Positions 1 to 11,360 of a stretch of DNA of 64,000 nt are shown one piece after another (positions within the stretch are counted from its first letter, which is position 1; each line of letters starts with the position of its first letter). The DNA is taken from the NCBI GenBank assembly GCA_002197995.1, contig NGZR01000003.1, forward strand, positions 1 through 64,000. Direction: 5' to 3'. The DNA comes from Gaeumannomyces sp. JS-464. Its lineage: Eukaryota > Ascomycota > Sordariomycetes > Magnaporthales > Magnaporthaceae. The translations under genes were made by a program, and so were the position numbers. The notes beneath the pieces were generated by a model that saw only the letters and a program-made list of their open reading frames with translations, did no database searches and was not told the origin of the DNA.

Positions 1-505
1 TAACCCATTACTTAAGCTTTTACTAGCCATTACCTATTAGCCCAGCTTATTACATTTACTTATAACGTATTAACCGGCCGGTTAATCGCCGATTTCGTTA
101 AAAGTAAAAAAAACTCGTAATAATTATTATATTTATTTTCGTTTAACCGCGTAATTTTAATTGCAAAATTTATAAGCGAAATTATTAAAAATAACGTGCA
201 TAATAATTTGCAATATAAGCGGTTTTTATAATCGGATATTATTAATATTAAAAACCTTATTGCGAGTTTTAACGGCGTTATAATTAAGGGTTTAAATTTT
301 AAAATTGCCGTTTATAAAAGCGAGGATGGCTTAATTAAGCGTATAAGTGCTTTTTATCCGCATTTAAAAAGCGTGGTTTGCTAAAACCCGGCCGAAAAGT
401 TATGGGATTGCCCGGTTTATAAAAGTCGGTTCGACGCTTCCAAAACGTGCGTTAACGGCCCGGCTAAAAGGAATTTAAAAGCTTTGGATTAAACTCGGTC
501 TATGG
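1..505. repeat. AT-rich RIP-mutated transposon remnant
   Basis: Very AT-rich stretch full of TpA dinucleotides, ending abruptly near 505 where base composition returns to that of ordinary genes. In the second forward frame a coding-like trace is still visible from about 220 to 500, interrupted by stops that could be former Trp or Gln codons. I do not recognise the family. It looks like the edge of a repeat whose remainder lies before the window. Confidence 0.6.
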
Positions 506-801
506 TTAAACGTCGGGCTGTGTGGGTGTCGGCGGGTGGCGGGAGTGGTTGGAAGCAGCGGTTATGGATAGTGGACGTGTCCAAGCAGGCAGCAAGGAGG
601 CGATTTTTAACTGGCCACCCAAGTACATTAGCACGGAACGAAATTGCCTAGCGGGGGAAGTGGGTTTCTCCAGGCTCCAACTTCCACGATTTAACGCTCG
701 CTCCAAGCAGCTTAAAATTCTCCGCAAACAGCACACCTTAGTTTCTCCTGATTTCTTCCTTCCAGTCCACCAATTTTCGATTCTCCCAATAAATTAGGCA
801 A

Positions 802-1461
802 ATGGCCCAAAGCACGCCCCCAGCTGGATCAGCCTTGGCCGCCGGCCTTATCGCCGACAGTACGTCCTACGTCGAGGAGTACATGTCGCACTACGACGGG
901 TCGCACGACTTTAACCACATCAAGCGTGTCGTGGCCCTCGCACGCAGCATCCTGGCCGAGGAGCGCGGGCCGGCGGCCTCACGCGGCGTCGTTTACGACG
1001 AGACCCTTGTCGAGCTGGGCGCCCTGCTCCACGACGTCGGCGACAAGAAGTACCTGCAGCCGGGCCAGGACGCCACGACGCTGGTGCGCGACGTGCTGCT
1101 CCAAAAGGGCGCCGACCCCAGCCTCGCCGCCCGAGTCCAGGACCTGGTCCTCCACGTGTCCTTTTCCAGCGAGAAGAAGGACCCTGCCAAAGTCGTCGCC
1201 AAGCTGGCGGAGCTGCCCGAGCTGGCCGTGGTCCAGGACGCCGACCGCCTCGACGCCATCGGGGCTGTTGGTGTCGGCCGCTGCTTTGCCTTTACGGGCG
1301 CAAGGGGCGGCACCCTGGACAACGCCATCGAGCACTTCGTCGAGAAGCTGGAGCTGCTCGAGGGCATGATGAAAACGGAGGCGGGGAGGAGGATGGCTCG
1401 CAAGCGGACAACGCGCCTGGTCGAGTTCAGGGGGTGGTGGGCGGAGGAAACTCTTGTTTAG
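802..1461 (+). CDS. HD-domain metal-dependent phosphohydrolase (YedJ-like)
   Basis: Intronless 219-residue protein. The metal-binding set of the HD superfamily is visible: His39 in SHDFNH, the His77-Asp78 pair in ALLHDVGD, and Asp148 in QDADRLDAIG. The helical spacing, His118 and the QDADRLDAIGA signature match the compact single-domain HD proteins typified by E. coli YedJ and its fungal homologues. Their likely activity is hydrolysis of a phosphoester or nucleotide, but the substrate is unknown. The start at 802 is the first ATG in frame, and it puts a short flexible leader before the domain. No signal peptide or membrane segment is seen, so it is probably cytosolic. The MFS gene begins about 250 bp downstream on the same strand; a functional link is not shown. 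The sequence is intact, unlike most neighbours. Confidence 0.88.
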   Translation: MAQSTPPAGSALAAGLIADSTSYVEEYMSHYDGSHDFNHIKRVVALARSILAEERGPAASRGVVYDETLVELGALLHDVGDKKYLQPGQDATTLVRDVLLQKGADPSLAARVQDLVLHVSFSSEKKDPAKVVAKLAELPELAVVQDADRLDAIGAVGVGRCFAFTGARGGTLDNAIEHFVEKLELLEGMMKTEAGRRMARKRTTRLVEFRGWWAEETLV

Positions 1462-1712
1462 GAGACACCAACATCCACACGTCACCTGCAGGCGGGGCCA
1501 GGCACTTTTCGATTTGGTGGGGTCTGATTTGGGCGAGGTCGAATCCATCTCGGCCGAGGTGGGCTTGAGTCCGAGGTCTCCACCGCTGTCGAGGAAATAA
1601 AAATAATAAGCAAGCATCCCCATTGCATTCCTTCTGTCCGTCCTTTTTCTGTCTGGGATTTCTAGGGGTCGATTACTGTCCATCCAGATACAAGCCTCTA
1701 CAGCTCCCGGCA

Positions 1713-3345
1713 ATGGCAGCAGACAAGCAAGAGACCACTGCCGGCGTCACGGTCGAGGCGAATGGCCCCGCGAACCAGGACTTGACTTCTCCGGACGGCC
1801 CTTCCCCAGCCCTGCCCACCCTCCGCGTCGTCGGCATCCTTTTCTCGCTCATCCTCAGCGTCTTCCTCTTCGCCCTCGACCTGACCATCCTGGCCAATGC
1901 CGTTCCCGCCATCACGTCCACCTTCCACAGTCTGCCCCACGTGCCTTGGTACGGCAGCGCCTTCTTTCTGACCTCGGCGCCAATGCAATGCGCTTATAGC
2001 AAGGTCTACTCGCATTTTGACCACAAGCGCTCCTTCCTGGTCGCCGTCGCCATCTTCGAAGCCGGCAACTTGGTCTCGGGCCTCGCCGTCGACAGCCCCA
2101 TGCTGATCGCGGGGCGCGCCCTTAGCGGCATCGGCGGCGCCGGCATCATTACGGGCGCGTTTACCATCATCGCCAGCATCGCGCCGCCCAACAAAACCCC
2201 TTTGTACATGGGCGTGCTCGGCGCCACTTTTGGCGTCGCCAGCGTCGCGGGCCCCCTGCTGGGCGGCGTCTTCACGTCCCGCGTCTCGTGGCGCTGGTGC
2301 TTCTTCATCAACCTGCCCATCGGCGCCGTCGCCACTGCCCTCCTTATGGTTCTTTTCCGCACCCGCGATTCGGCGTCCGCCATCCAGACCCCCGCTGGGG
2401 GAGAAGTTCTTCCGCTTGGACCCGGCCGGCATCGTGCTCGTCGTTCTCGGCCTGGGCTGCTTCACGCTGGCCATGCAGCTGGGCAGCGAGGTCGGCAACT
2501 GGCACCAGCCAAGCGTCATCGGCTGCTTCGCCGCGTCCGCCGTCATCCTCCTCTCTTTTACCGCCCTCGAGTGGCGCCTGGGTGACCGCGCCATGGTGCA
2601 GTACCGCCTGCTGCGGCACGCCCTGATCGCCGGCAACGTCACAGTCAACTTCTTCGTCTCGACCGCCTACTTCCCGCTCATGTACTCGCTGCCCATCTAC
2701 ATGCAGGCCGTGCTCGGGGCGTCGGCGTCCAGCAGCGGAATTTGGAGCATCCCCTTCATCCTCGGCATTTCGGTCCTCGTCATGGCCGCCAACATGACCA
2801 TGCCGCGCGTGCCCTGGGCCCTGTGGCTGGTCGTCGGCCCCGCCGTCATCACGGCCGGCGCCGCGTGCCTGTACACGCTGGACCTCGACACGTCGCTCGC
2901 CCGCCTGCTGGGCTTCCAGCTGCTGACCGGCGCGGGCATCGGCATGGTACTGCAGGTGCCCATAGTAGCGAACCAGGCGCTGCTGGCGGGGACTGACGAC
3001 GTGCCCGCCGTCATCGGCATGACGCTCTTCTTCGAGACGGTTGGCAGCGTGCTCTTCATGCCCGCCGTGCAGGCGTCGTTTGTCGACGGGCTCGTCGCCC
3101 GCGTTGCCGCGTCGCCCGCGCTGGCTGCTGCTGGCGTCACGCCGCGCCACGTGCTCGAGGTTGGCGCTGAGAGCATCCGGGAAAGGTTTCCAGAGAGCCT
3201 GGTGGCCGAGGTTTTGGCTTGCTACATGGCTGGCGTCCGCGTCGCGCTCTTGATCGAGGTGGTGTGCGCGGCCGTATCTCTACTTGCCGCTTGTATGGTC
3301 CTCACAATGTACTTGGCGCAGAGGCGTTGCAAACAGCATGTATGA
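1713..3345 (+). CDS. MFS transporter, DHA2 (14-TM drug:H+ antiporter) type, one frameshift
   Basis: Encodes about 544 residues once a single extra base is allowed for. Start chosen at MAADKQETT (1713), because an in-frame ATG at 1623 would add a non-conserved leader. Family marks: [14 protein letters not shown] in the first membrane helix, the loop containing [10 protein letters not shown], the helix-4 region [13 protein letters not shown], and the antiporter motif [17 protein letters not shown] followed by FFINLPIGA. These define the fungal toxin/drug efflux branch. The frame breaks in the five-G run at 2397-2401: four Gs would read through as [10 protein letters not shown], and the second half then stays open to the TGA at 3345. 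Many hydrophobic helices follow. The break is a single homopolymer indel, either an assembly error or an early lesion. Product inferred to be a plasma-membrane exporter; substrate unknown. A GMC oxidoreductase gene converges on it from the right. Confidence 0.85.
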
Positions 3346-4385
3346 AGATATTTGTTAGGTGGGAGGAACCACGTTTTATTTCAACAAGATACGGAACCCA
3401 GATCAACCTAGCCTTTCCATCATTTAAAATAAAAGCACGACAAAGTAAGATTTAACCCGGGGAATGTCTTTATTTAACGTGTACAGCTTCCTTCGCCTTG
3501 ATGCTTTCCGGCGCTTCCCATGCAACCACACAGCCCGACCTACTCCCCATCCATGATGCTCCGGAATGCCTTCTGGTTAATGACAAAAGTCGGCGCCGTG
3601 GGAAAGCCACCGGGCGTGCGCGGAAAGATGGAAGCGTCGACAACCCGCAGCCCATCCACGCCGTTGACCCGAAACGTCGAGTCGACGCAGTAGTCCCGGT
3701 GTCCCCTTGGTCCCATGCGGCACGTCGAGGTGGCGTGGTGCGAAAAGGCCGTGTCGCGGATCGACTGGCGCAGATCCCGCCCCGGCTCGGGCTCGACGAC
3801 TTGCAGCGGCGCCCACGGCTCCCCCATCGCGTTGAAGGCGCGCAGCACCAGCTCGGTGCCCTGCACCATGGCCTCGAGGTCGCGCTCGGCGCCCTGCGCA
3901 AAGTAGTTGAAGCGGATCTCGGGCACGTCGCGGGGGTCGCGCGACCGCAGCGTCACCGTGCCCGCCGCGTTACCCGTCTGCATCTTAACAACCGAGTAGA
4001 AGAGGCTAAGGGGCGTGGGCGTTGACACGTTGGTGTAGCCCGGGTAGAAGCCCCGGAACTCGATGCCGGGCGCCCCGAAGAACCACAGGTCCGCGTCCGC
4101 GTTCTCGCTGACGGTGCTGCGGGCGATCATGCTAAGCGGCACGCCGTCGCCGTACGGCCCTGTTACCGAGTCACTTCACTGCACGAAGCAGGGGTCGGTG
4201 TCGTTGACCGCGCCAGTGCACCCTGCCTCGACGAACGGGTCGTTCCCCCAGTGCACCGAAGCCCGGGCGATGACGCCGGCCTCGTAGTTGCCTTGGAGGT
4301 AGTTTCCCTGGGCATGCACTGTCAGTCATGTCGGAAAGCGTGACAGAATCTGGCGACGGAAGAACTTACGACCGCGGGCAGGTCG

Positions 4386-4390
4386 ACCAG
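4386..4390. other. Target-site duplication ACCAG (left copy)
   Basis: ACCAG directly precedes the left LTR and is repeated at 11361-11365 directly after the right LTR. Removing the element plus one copy restores the GMC reading frame across the junction (LGIPVLVDLPAV), which independently supports this as the insertion footprint. Confidence 0.95.
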
Positions 4391-4702
4391 TGTCACAAGG
4401 GTGCAATGCAAGCTTAAAAGGGTTGGTCTCTATTATGAAAGCTAATAATCTTTCATAGCCTTAAAAGATGCTTAAGGAGCCAAAATCTGCTAAGGGGGTT
4501 TATGGAGGATACAAGGATTAAATAGCCAGATCCTTGTGGTCCGTGCGGAGTGTTCGCCCACTTACGCCCCCGCCGTTGGCCCGATTGGTAGCCCCATTTG
4601 GCTAACTGGCTCCATTGCTCCGGCGCCTACTTCCTGCAGGCGCTCGGTCCTTCGGGCCTTTGTAAGGCTATTCCCGAAAGTTAAGGACGCCTCCGTGTGA
4701 CA
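4391..4702 (-). repeat. LTR (3' LTR in element orientation)
   Basis: 312 bp, begins TGTCACAAGG and ends GTGTGACA. It aligns along its whole length with 11049-11360. Differences between the pair are mostly C/T and G/A transitions, with either copy carrying the mutated base, as RIP would leave them. Confidence 0.95.
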
Positions 4703-4849
4703 CAATCCTCCCCTTCCTAAAGGCGCGCCCCGAGGCCCTCCTAGGTCCCTAGGTTAACCGTGGCTTTTTGCGTGCTAAGGGTTCCTAGTCGGCCTTTTTT
4801 TTGGTGGAGGCTAACGTAGCAAAAGGCACGCGTTCGTCCTTAGGCTTAT

Positions 4850-7800
4850 CGGGGTGTCGTTAATGGAAAGCCACGATTTTGGCTTTGGCTCCCTCGCTAT
4901 TAAAGTGCTCCTAAAGCTTCCAGGTTTTATTTCGTTCTTTCGGGTATTTTTCCCACCTTACGCGATATAACACCTTCTTTTAAGGATTAACTATGGATTT
5001 TTCCACCTTTTCGACGGTATATTTTCCTTTTATCGGGGGAGCTTTTCGTAAAACCTGGTTAAAGTTAGGCCGTATTTAAATGCTAACGCGGTAAAGCTTT
5101 ATAAATAACACGTGGAAAGCGTTGTGGATTTTTTAAGTTTTTGGCAAAGTTAAACGGATTGCGAAAAGGGAAATTACTTTCGAAATTTAAAAAGGGCCGA
5201 GCATTTTAAAGTCGAGTTTTTTAGTAAAGCGGCGAGTTTTAACGTGGCGAGCGTTAAGCATAACGAACTATCTTTTGGTTAAAACCGGCAAAAAGCTTCG
5301 CTTTTTATTTACCTAGCGCTTTATTCGTTTTTATGCTTTTTTAAAGCAGCTTTTAGCTTTTTGGTGTATTTAAGTTATTTAATAGCTGTAAAGCTTGCTA
5401 TTTAAATTCCTTGTTCGACCCGGAAGTAAAGGATTATTAAACGTTAAATAATATTTATAATTAGCGAAAAAGGGAGTAACGGTAATACTTGCAAAAAAAG
5501 TATTATTATAAGCAAATTCCGTTATAAGGAGGAAATTAACCCAATTAGTTATTTCGTAATTAACGAATAAACGGAGGTAAACTTTTAAGCTTTAATTAAG
5601 TTTTTCGGTTTATCCATCCGTTTAAAAGTGGAAAGCCGTGTTTATTTTAAGCTTAATCCCGACTAAACGAAGGAAATTTTTTTACAAATAGCTCGTAAAT
5701 TTGGAATTTTTATCGGAAATAATGTTTAATAGCATATTATGCAATCGCTAATATTTTTTAGCGAATATTTGGATAAAATTATCCGTTTTTTTTACCTTTT
5801 ATTTTAAAAAGTACGAAATGTCCCATTTTGGTAAATGGGTTTACTATTACCTAAATTAAGTTACAATTGTCGCTTAAAAGGAAATCCGTAATAAAGTTTA
5901 TAATTACGGTTTTTTAAAGCTAATAGTGCAGTTTTATAGGTTAAAAGGGTCCAAATGGTGCATATTTAAAAGCTTTGTTTTTTTAGCATTCCAAGCAACT
6001 TTTTACGTATTTCCGAACGCTTTTTTTAATATTTAACTACCAAAAGTGGCGTGTAATTAGCTTAAAGGTTTTATCCATCCCTATATGTTCGGCGACTTTT
6101 ATATCGTGCTTAAATTTAAAAACCTTTTTTTGTAGGGTTTTTAGCACCCGCAATTTGTTTTTGCGGTAAAAAAGTCCATTTTTTACCTTTTTATCCTTTC
6201 CCGGCCTTTGCAAATAGCTTTAATACTCGGGATTTAACTTGCCGGCTTTGCGAATTTTATCGGTAAATTTTGTAATCCACTTTATTAAAGGGATGTTATA
6301 AAGTTTAGCGGATGTAAAAAGCATTAACGATGGTTTTTAACCTTTTTTCGTCGTATTTTCCGTCGTTAAAACCGCCGTTTTAGTTTTAAAAAAGTGTTTT
6401 TTTTGCAAAATCGTCGCAATCGGTTAATTTTTACTTTCCCTTTTTTTAAGCCTATGTTAAGCTAGTTTTAATAGCACGTCGGCCTTATTATTTTGCTTGC
6501 CCGGCTTATAATGGATTATAAAATTGTAATTTAACAATTGTTAAGCCCATTTTACTTGCCGCTTATTTAAAACCTTAACGGTAAAAAAGTATTTTAAATT
6601 CCGGTAATTTATGTAAACTTTTATCCGGTGTTTAGCTTTTTTAAAATAATAACGCCATTTGCCGAAGCTATCGATAATTGCTAAAAGCTTTTTATTATAA
6701 ATTTCGTAGTTAATTTCGGCCGAGGTTATTTTACGAAAGTGGAAAGCGACGGGGTGAAATTTATTAGTAGCGGGATTTCGTTAAAAAAGTATTGCGCTAT
6801 AAGCAAAGTTTAAAAAGTCGGTTTTCACTTATGCAAAAAGCTTTGGGTCGAAATATCGAAAAATCGGCGGTATTATAAATGCTTTTTTAAGCAATTCGAA
6901 AGTTTGCTGCATGCTTTTAATTTATAACTATTATGTTTTAAAAAGGAAGTTAGTTATAATTAATAGTCGAATAATAAATAAGAAATTTTTAATAAACCTT
7001 TTATAAAAGTTAGTAAAGTTAACGAACGATTGGTAATCTTTTAGTGTTTTTAAAGCTTTTTAATTAAAAATGGCTTAAATTTTATCGTTAAATATGGAAA
7101 TGCTTTATAAGCCGATAATATGTCCTAGGAATTCGACTTTTTGGGTTAATTAAACGCATTTTCGGGAAGCTACGGCGAAATAGTGGTCCGTAAATCGTTG
7201 CAAGATTTCTTTAACTAATTTATCGTGCTATTTTTCCGTTTCCGCGTAAATTAAAAAGTTATCGAAATACATTAATAAGCCCGCGTTAATTAGGTTTATA
7301 AAAATGTGGTTTATAAAGCTTTAAAAAGTGGCTAAAGCATTAATAAATCCTATTAATATAACGGTAAATTTAAAAAGTTCGTATTTGTAGCGGAATGCCG
7401 TAAGCCATTTATATCCCTTTTTTATGCGGATTAAATTAAAACCGGTTTTTAGGTCGATTTTTATCATCCATTTCGCGTTTCGCAATTTGTTTTAAAGCTT
7501 AGTAATTAAAAAAATGAAATAGCGAATCGGTATCGTTTTAAAATTAAAATCCTTATAGTTAATAACGGGTCGTAAAAGGTTTAAAAGGTTTTTTTTTCGG
7601 CGAACAATAAGGGAAAGCCGACGGCGGAGGTTAATTTACGCATTCGTTTTGCTTCCAGGTTTTTTTAAAGCTAAAGCTTAAAAACTTCCAATTTTCGGGC
7701 ATTTATTTAATACAAAGGTTCCTATATAGGTTTAGTTTTTTTTTAAAGTTAATTTTATAATTTTAAGGTTAGTAATCCGGTAAACGCATGGCAGCTTCGG

Positions 7801-9000
7801 CTGTTATAATAAGAAGGAATTTCCTAAACTTTTTCGGCATTATATTAAATTCGCTAAAGGGTTTAAAGTTTTATAACTTGTTTTTAAATTTACCGGGGGG
7901 CTTAAAATCCCGGGGAATTGTAATACGTTGCTTAATAAAAGCGATGGTTGCTAATTTGGTGGTTAGGATGTTTTCGAGCAGCGGTGCTTTAAGTTTTCAA
8001 GCTTTTAACCAATTGCATTTCCGATATCCTTTTAATTTAAACTGGACGTGTTTTAGTTTTTCGAAAAATCCTAAAGGTTTATGTTTTTTAATTTATTCGT
8101 AAGGTATAAAAACGTCGAAGTTAAAATCGAAAAGGTTAATTTCGAATATTTCCATCGTTCGGTGGTTTTAATATCGTAATACGATATTAAAAAAAAGTTA
8201 TTTCCCTTTTACTTTTATTAAACCCCCGTGAAAAGCTTTTATAGCTTAAGGAATAAGCCGGTCGGTAACGTATTTAAATAATAAAGCCGTAATTTAGTTT
8301 GGAATAACGGCGGTATTACTTTTTAAATTAAGGAAAACTCGAATAAGGATTTCGAAATGCCTTTTTAATTAAATATATATATTAATAATAAGTTTCCTTT
8401 TTTCCATTCCGGCCCCGGTTTTAATTAAAGTAATTCGAGATTGTTAGTAATCGGAGTTTAATTCGGGGAATTTTTTAAAATATTAATTCGTAATAGGGGA
8501 TGTTTATCGTAACCGGGTTATAGCCGCGATTTTAGCTTTTTTAAGTTCGTAACCCGCGGGTTCGTTAAAAGCGACCCTTTTATTACTAGCCATTTTAATC
8601 GGGGGTAAAAGGAAATCCTTACCGGTAACGTTTTTTTTTGCGAAGCATTTTAAAATATGGTAATTTTCCCGTCCACATTTTTAGCATGCCGTTTTTGCTT
8701 ACTTCTTTTAATCCACGTTTTTTTAATTAACACTTTTTAATGTTTGCTTAATAAAAGGCCAAATATGGTCCTTTTTATCGCTTATTGCAGCTTTTTTAAC
8801 TGCCGCCGGCTTTAAAAATTAGCTTAGGTTATTAGCTTTTTTAAAGCTGTTATCGCGGGGACGGCCCGCGTTTAAACGCTTTTATGTTAAAGCGGGCCTT
8901 TTTTTCCCGACTGCGATTTTAACCCCGGGTTTTAAAGCATAACCTTATAAATCTTTCCTACTTGCTAAATAACAGCTAAAAATTCCTCGTTCGTATTAAA
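4850..9000 (-). pseudogene. Gag-pol remnant of the 4.4-11.4 kb Gypsy element
   Basis: Broken coding sequence on the minus strand. A zinc knuckle of C-x2-C-x4-H-x4-C spacing is readable at 8645-8686, with a Gln codon turned to TAA. Reverse transcriptase is readable around 7080-7450: MYFDNFLIYAETEK, where the catalytic YxDD-type core has Asp changed to Asn, followed by KVEFLGHIIG. A chromodomain trace at about 4870-4990 reads VLYRVRWEKYPKERNKTWKL. Stops (mostly TAA/TAG) occur throughout. The AT-rich stretch from 9000 to 11048 belongs to the same element's 5' part, but I recognise no domain there. Confidence 0.85.
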
Positions 9001-11048
9001 AAGGCCTCCCCATTACGAATATACGAAACGAGTGATTTTTTTAAACAAAGTGCTAAAAATATATTCCCGAAAAGTAACGCCGAACTATTGCATTACCTCG
9101 TTAAGGTCGAAAAGCTCGGTAATATATTACACGGTATTACTTTTATATTTAAGTTTTCGCATTTTTCAAGCGTTACGGTAATGCTTAGTAGTATTTTTAA
9201 AACGCTTTTAAAACGCGAACAAATAAGCGCGCTAATTGTTTTCCAGTTTTATTCCCCGGATGGACCTTATGCGTTAGTAATGCTAAACTTAAACGTTTTC
9301 GGTAAGGAAAAACCTAACCCAGTTAATTTTTATAACATTATTTGGGAAGCTATCCGCGTAGGTTTTTATATAAGTTATAACGCGAAACCATTAGGGTTTA
9401 AATGCCGCTAGGTCCTTTCCCGCGTACTTTTTAAGTTTGTTAAGCTAAACTGGATTAATAATAGCGGTTAAAGCCGTAAATCGGTTAAAGCCGCGACGAA
9501 GTTCCCAAATAATATCCCGAAATCCCGAATTTTTAAACCGTTAAAACATTTTTCGAAAATCGCCCCGGCTATTCCCGCCGTAATCGTTTTTATCATTTAA
9601 TAACGATTTGAAAAAGTCCGATAGGTTTTCCGGGGCTGCAATATAATTAAAAGGTTCGTTAAGCGGCTTTTAAAAAGGGGCCCCGAATAACCCACTTAAG
9701 CTGCCTAAATAGCGTGGCCCGGCGGTGGCGGCGCGGTATTATTAATAGGCAGTAGCGGCCGTGGCTTTAACTTGTTACCGTTGCAAGTTATTAAAAAATA
9801 AGGGGTCGTTTTCGGCGAAACTTTATTTAAAGGATGCAAATTGTTTAAAAGCCGATTGTTTTACGGAATTTGCTTCCGTTATAAAAAGCGGGATTTTAAC
9901 TTAAACCTTTTCCTTTACTAAAATCCCTTGCTAAAATAAAAGTGGTAGCGAGCTTCGTTATAAAGCGGAATAAACCGTGGTAAATTTTAAGCGGATGCTT
10001 TGTTTTTTTAAGCGTCGTGCCTTTTTAAAAGTTTCGCGCATAAAAGGTTTAACCTAAGCTAAAATGCGGCGTTTTAACTTTGTAAAATCGCTTGGAATGG
10101 CGGCTTTTTTAGCTATAAGGTTTCGAATTTAAGTATCGGTTTGCCCAGCTTAATTCGTAACATTTTATTTAAAAGAAAAAAAGCGTTAGTAAAGTTTTTT
10201 AATATAAGCTTGCTAAATTTTAAAAATTTGTCGCAAATATACTAATGCGTTATTTCGGGCACGGTAATCGTGGGTAAAAAAAGCGATAGCGGTTTATACT
10301 TGCTATACGAAAGCTTAACCTTTTTGTTTTACCCGCTGCCGAAACTGCTCCTATTATTCCTTCGTAATAGCGATTTCGTCCTAATAAAACGATATAATGG
10401 TTTGGTAAATTCGAGTTATACTTTTATATTACCGTTTAAAAGTTTGTAAATCGGCCCGTTTTTTAAAGCGTTTCGAAGTAACATCGCGTCGTAAAAAGGC
10501 GATCGCGTTATAAGCGTTAATAAACTTATATTGCACTTTTTATACCTAAGCTAATAGCGCGGGAAAAGTGGCGACTTAAATAATAAAATAAGTCCCTATA
10601 ACGTCGTTAAACGATAAGGGTTAATATAAAATAAAAGCGCTATTAGCATCGGTTATAAGGGTGTTAAAAGCCTTTTGCGACCCCGGAATGGGAATTAACG
10701 GTTCCGAAAAGGGGTTTTAGGGGTCCGTTTATCCTGCTATTGTTAGCACCGGGCTTTAGTTTTTTTCCTTTTCTTTAAAGCTGGATTTTTCCGGGTTTTC
10801 GCTAAAGGACGACTTTGAAAGTTCCCAAAGGGAAGTAAAAGCCGAGGCGGGTTGTTAAAACGCAGGCGGCTTGGGTGTAGCCGTTTGCGGAGTTGTAATG
10901 GGATCCGTGTTAAAGCGGCCGATAAAATTGCCGACCTATGCTTATGGGGGAATGCGGGGTAAAATCGCGTAAAGCAGTAATCTTCCAAAAGCTTAAAAGG
11001 AAAGATAGTAAATTACTGCAAGCGGTTTTAAATGGATAAAAAATTATT

Positions 11049-11360
11049 TGTTATAAAAGTGCAATGCAAGCTTAAAAAGGTTGGTTTTTATTATAAAAGC
11101 TAATAATCTTTCATAGTTTTAAAAGATGCTTAAGGAGCCAAAATCTGCTAAGGGGGTTTATGGAGGATACAGGGATTAAATAGCCAGATCCTTGTGGTCC
11201 GTGCGGAGTGTTCGCCCACTTACGCCCCCGCCGTTAGCCCGATTGGTAGCCCCATCTGGCTGACTGGCTCCACTGCTCCGGCGCCTACTTCCTGCAGGCG
11301 CTCGGTCCTTCGGGCCTTTGTGAGGCTATTCCCGAAAGTCAGGGACGCCTCCGTGTGACA
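11049..11360 (-). repeat. LTR (5' LTR in element orientation)
   Basis: 312 bp, begins TGTTATAAAAG where the partner has TGTCACAAGGG, showing several C-to-T and G-to-A changes at its edge. Ends GTGTGACA, immediately followed by the ACCAG duplication and then GMC coding sequence. Confidence 0.95.

Larger units (their letters stand above)
4391..11360 (-). mobile_element. Complete chromodomain Ty3/Gypsy LTR retrotransposon, RIP-mutated
   Basis: A 6,970-bp element bounded by two 312-bp LTRs that begin TGTYAY and end GTGTGACA, and flanked by the direct duplication ACCAG (4386-4390 and 11361-11365). A purine-rich tract lies just inside the left LTR when read on the minus strand, so the element is transcribed right to left. 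Minus-strand order: a gag-type zinc knuckle, reverse transcriptase, then integrase-length sequence, then a C-terminal chromodomain next to the 3' LTR. The body is AT-rich with dense stop codons, so it is dead. Confidence 0.95.

Noticed and set aside
979..1713. 244-codon minus-strand frame over the HD gene
   Set aside because: Shadow of the HD-domain gene, with no recognisable domain.
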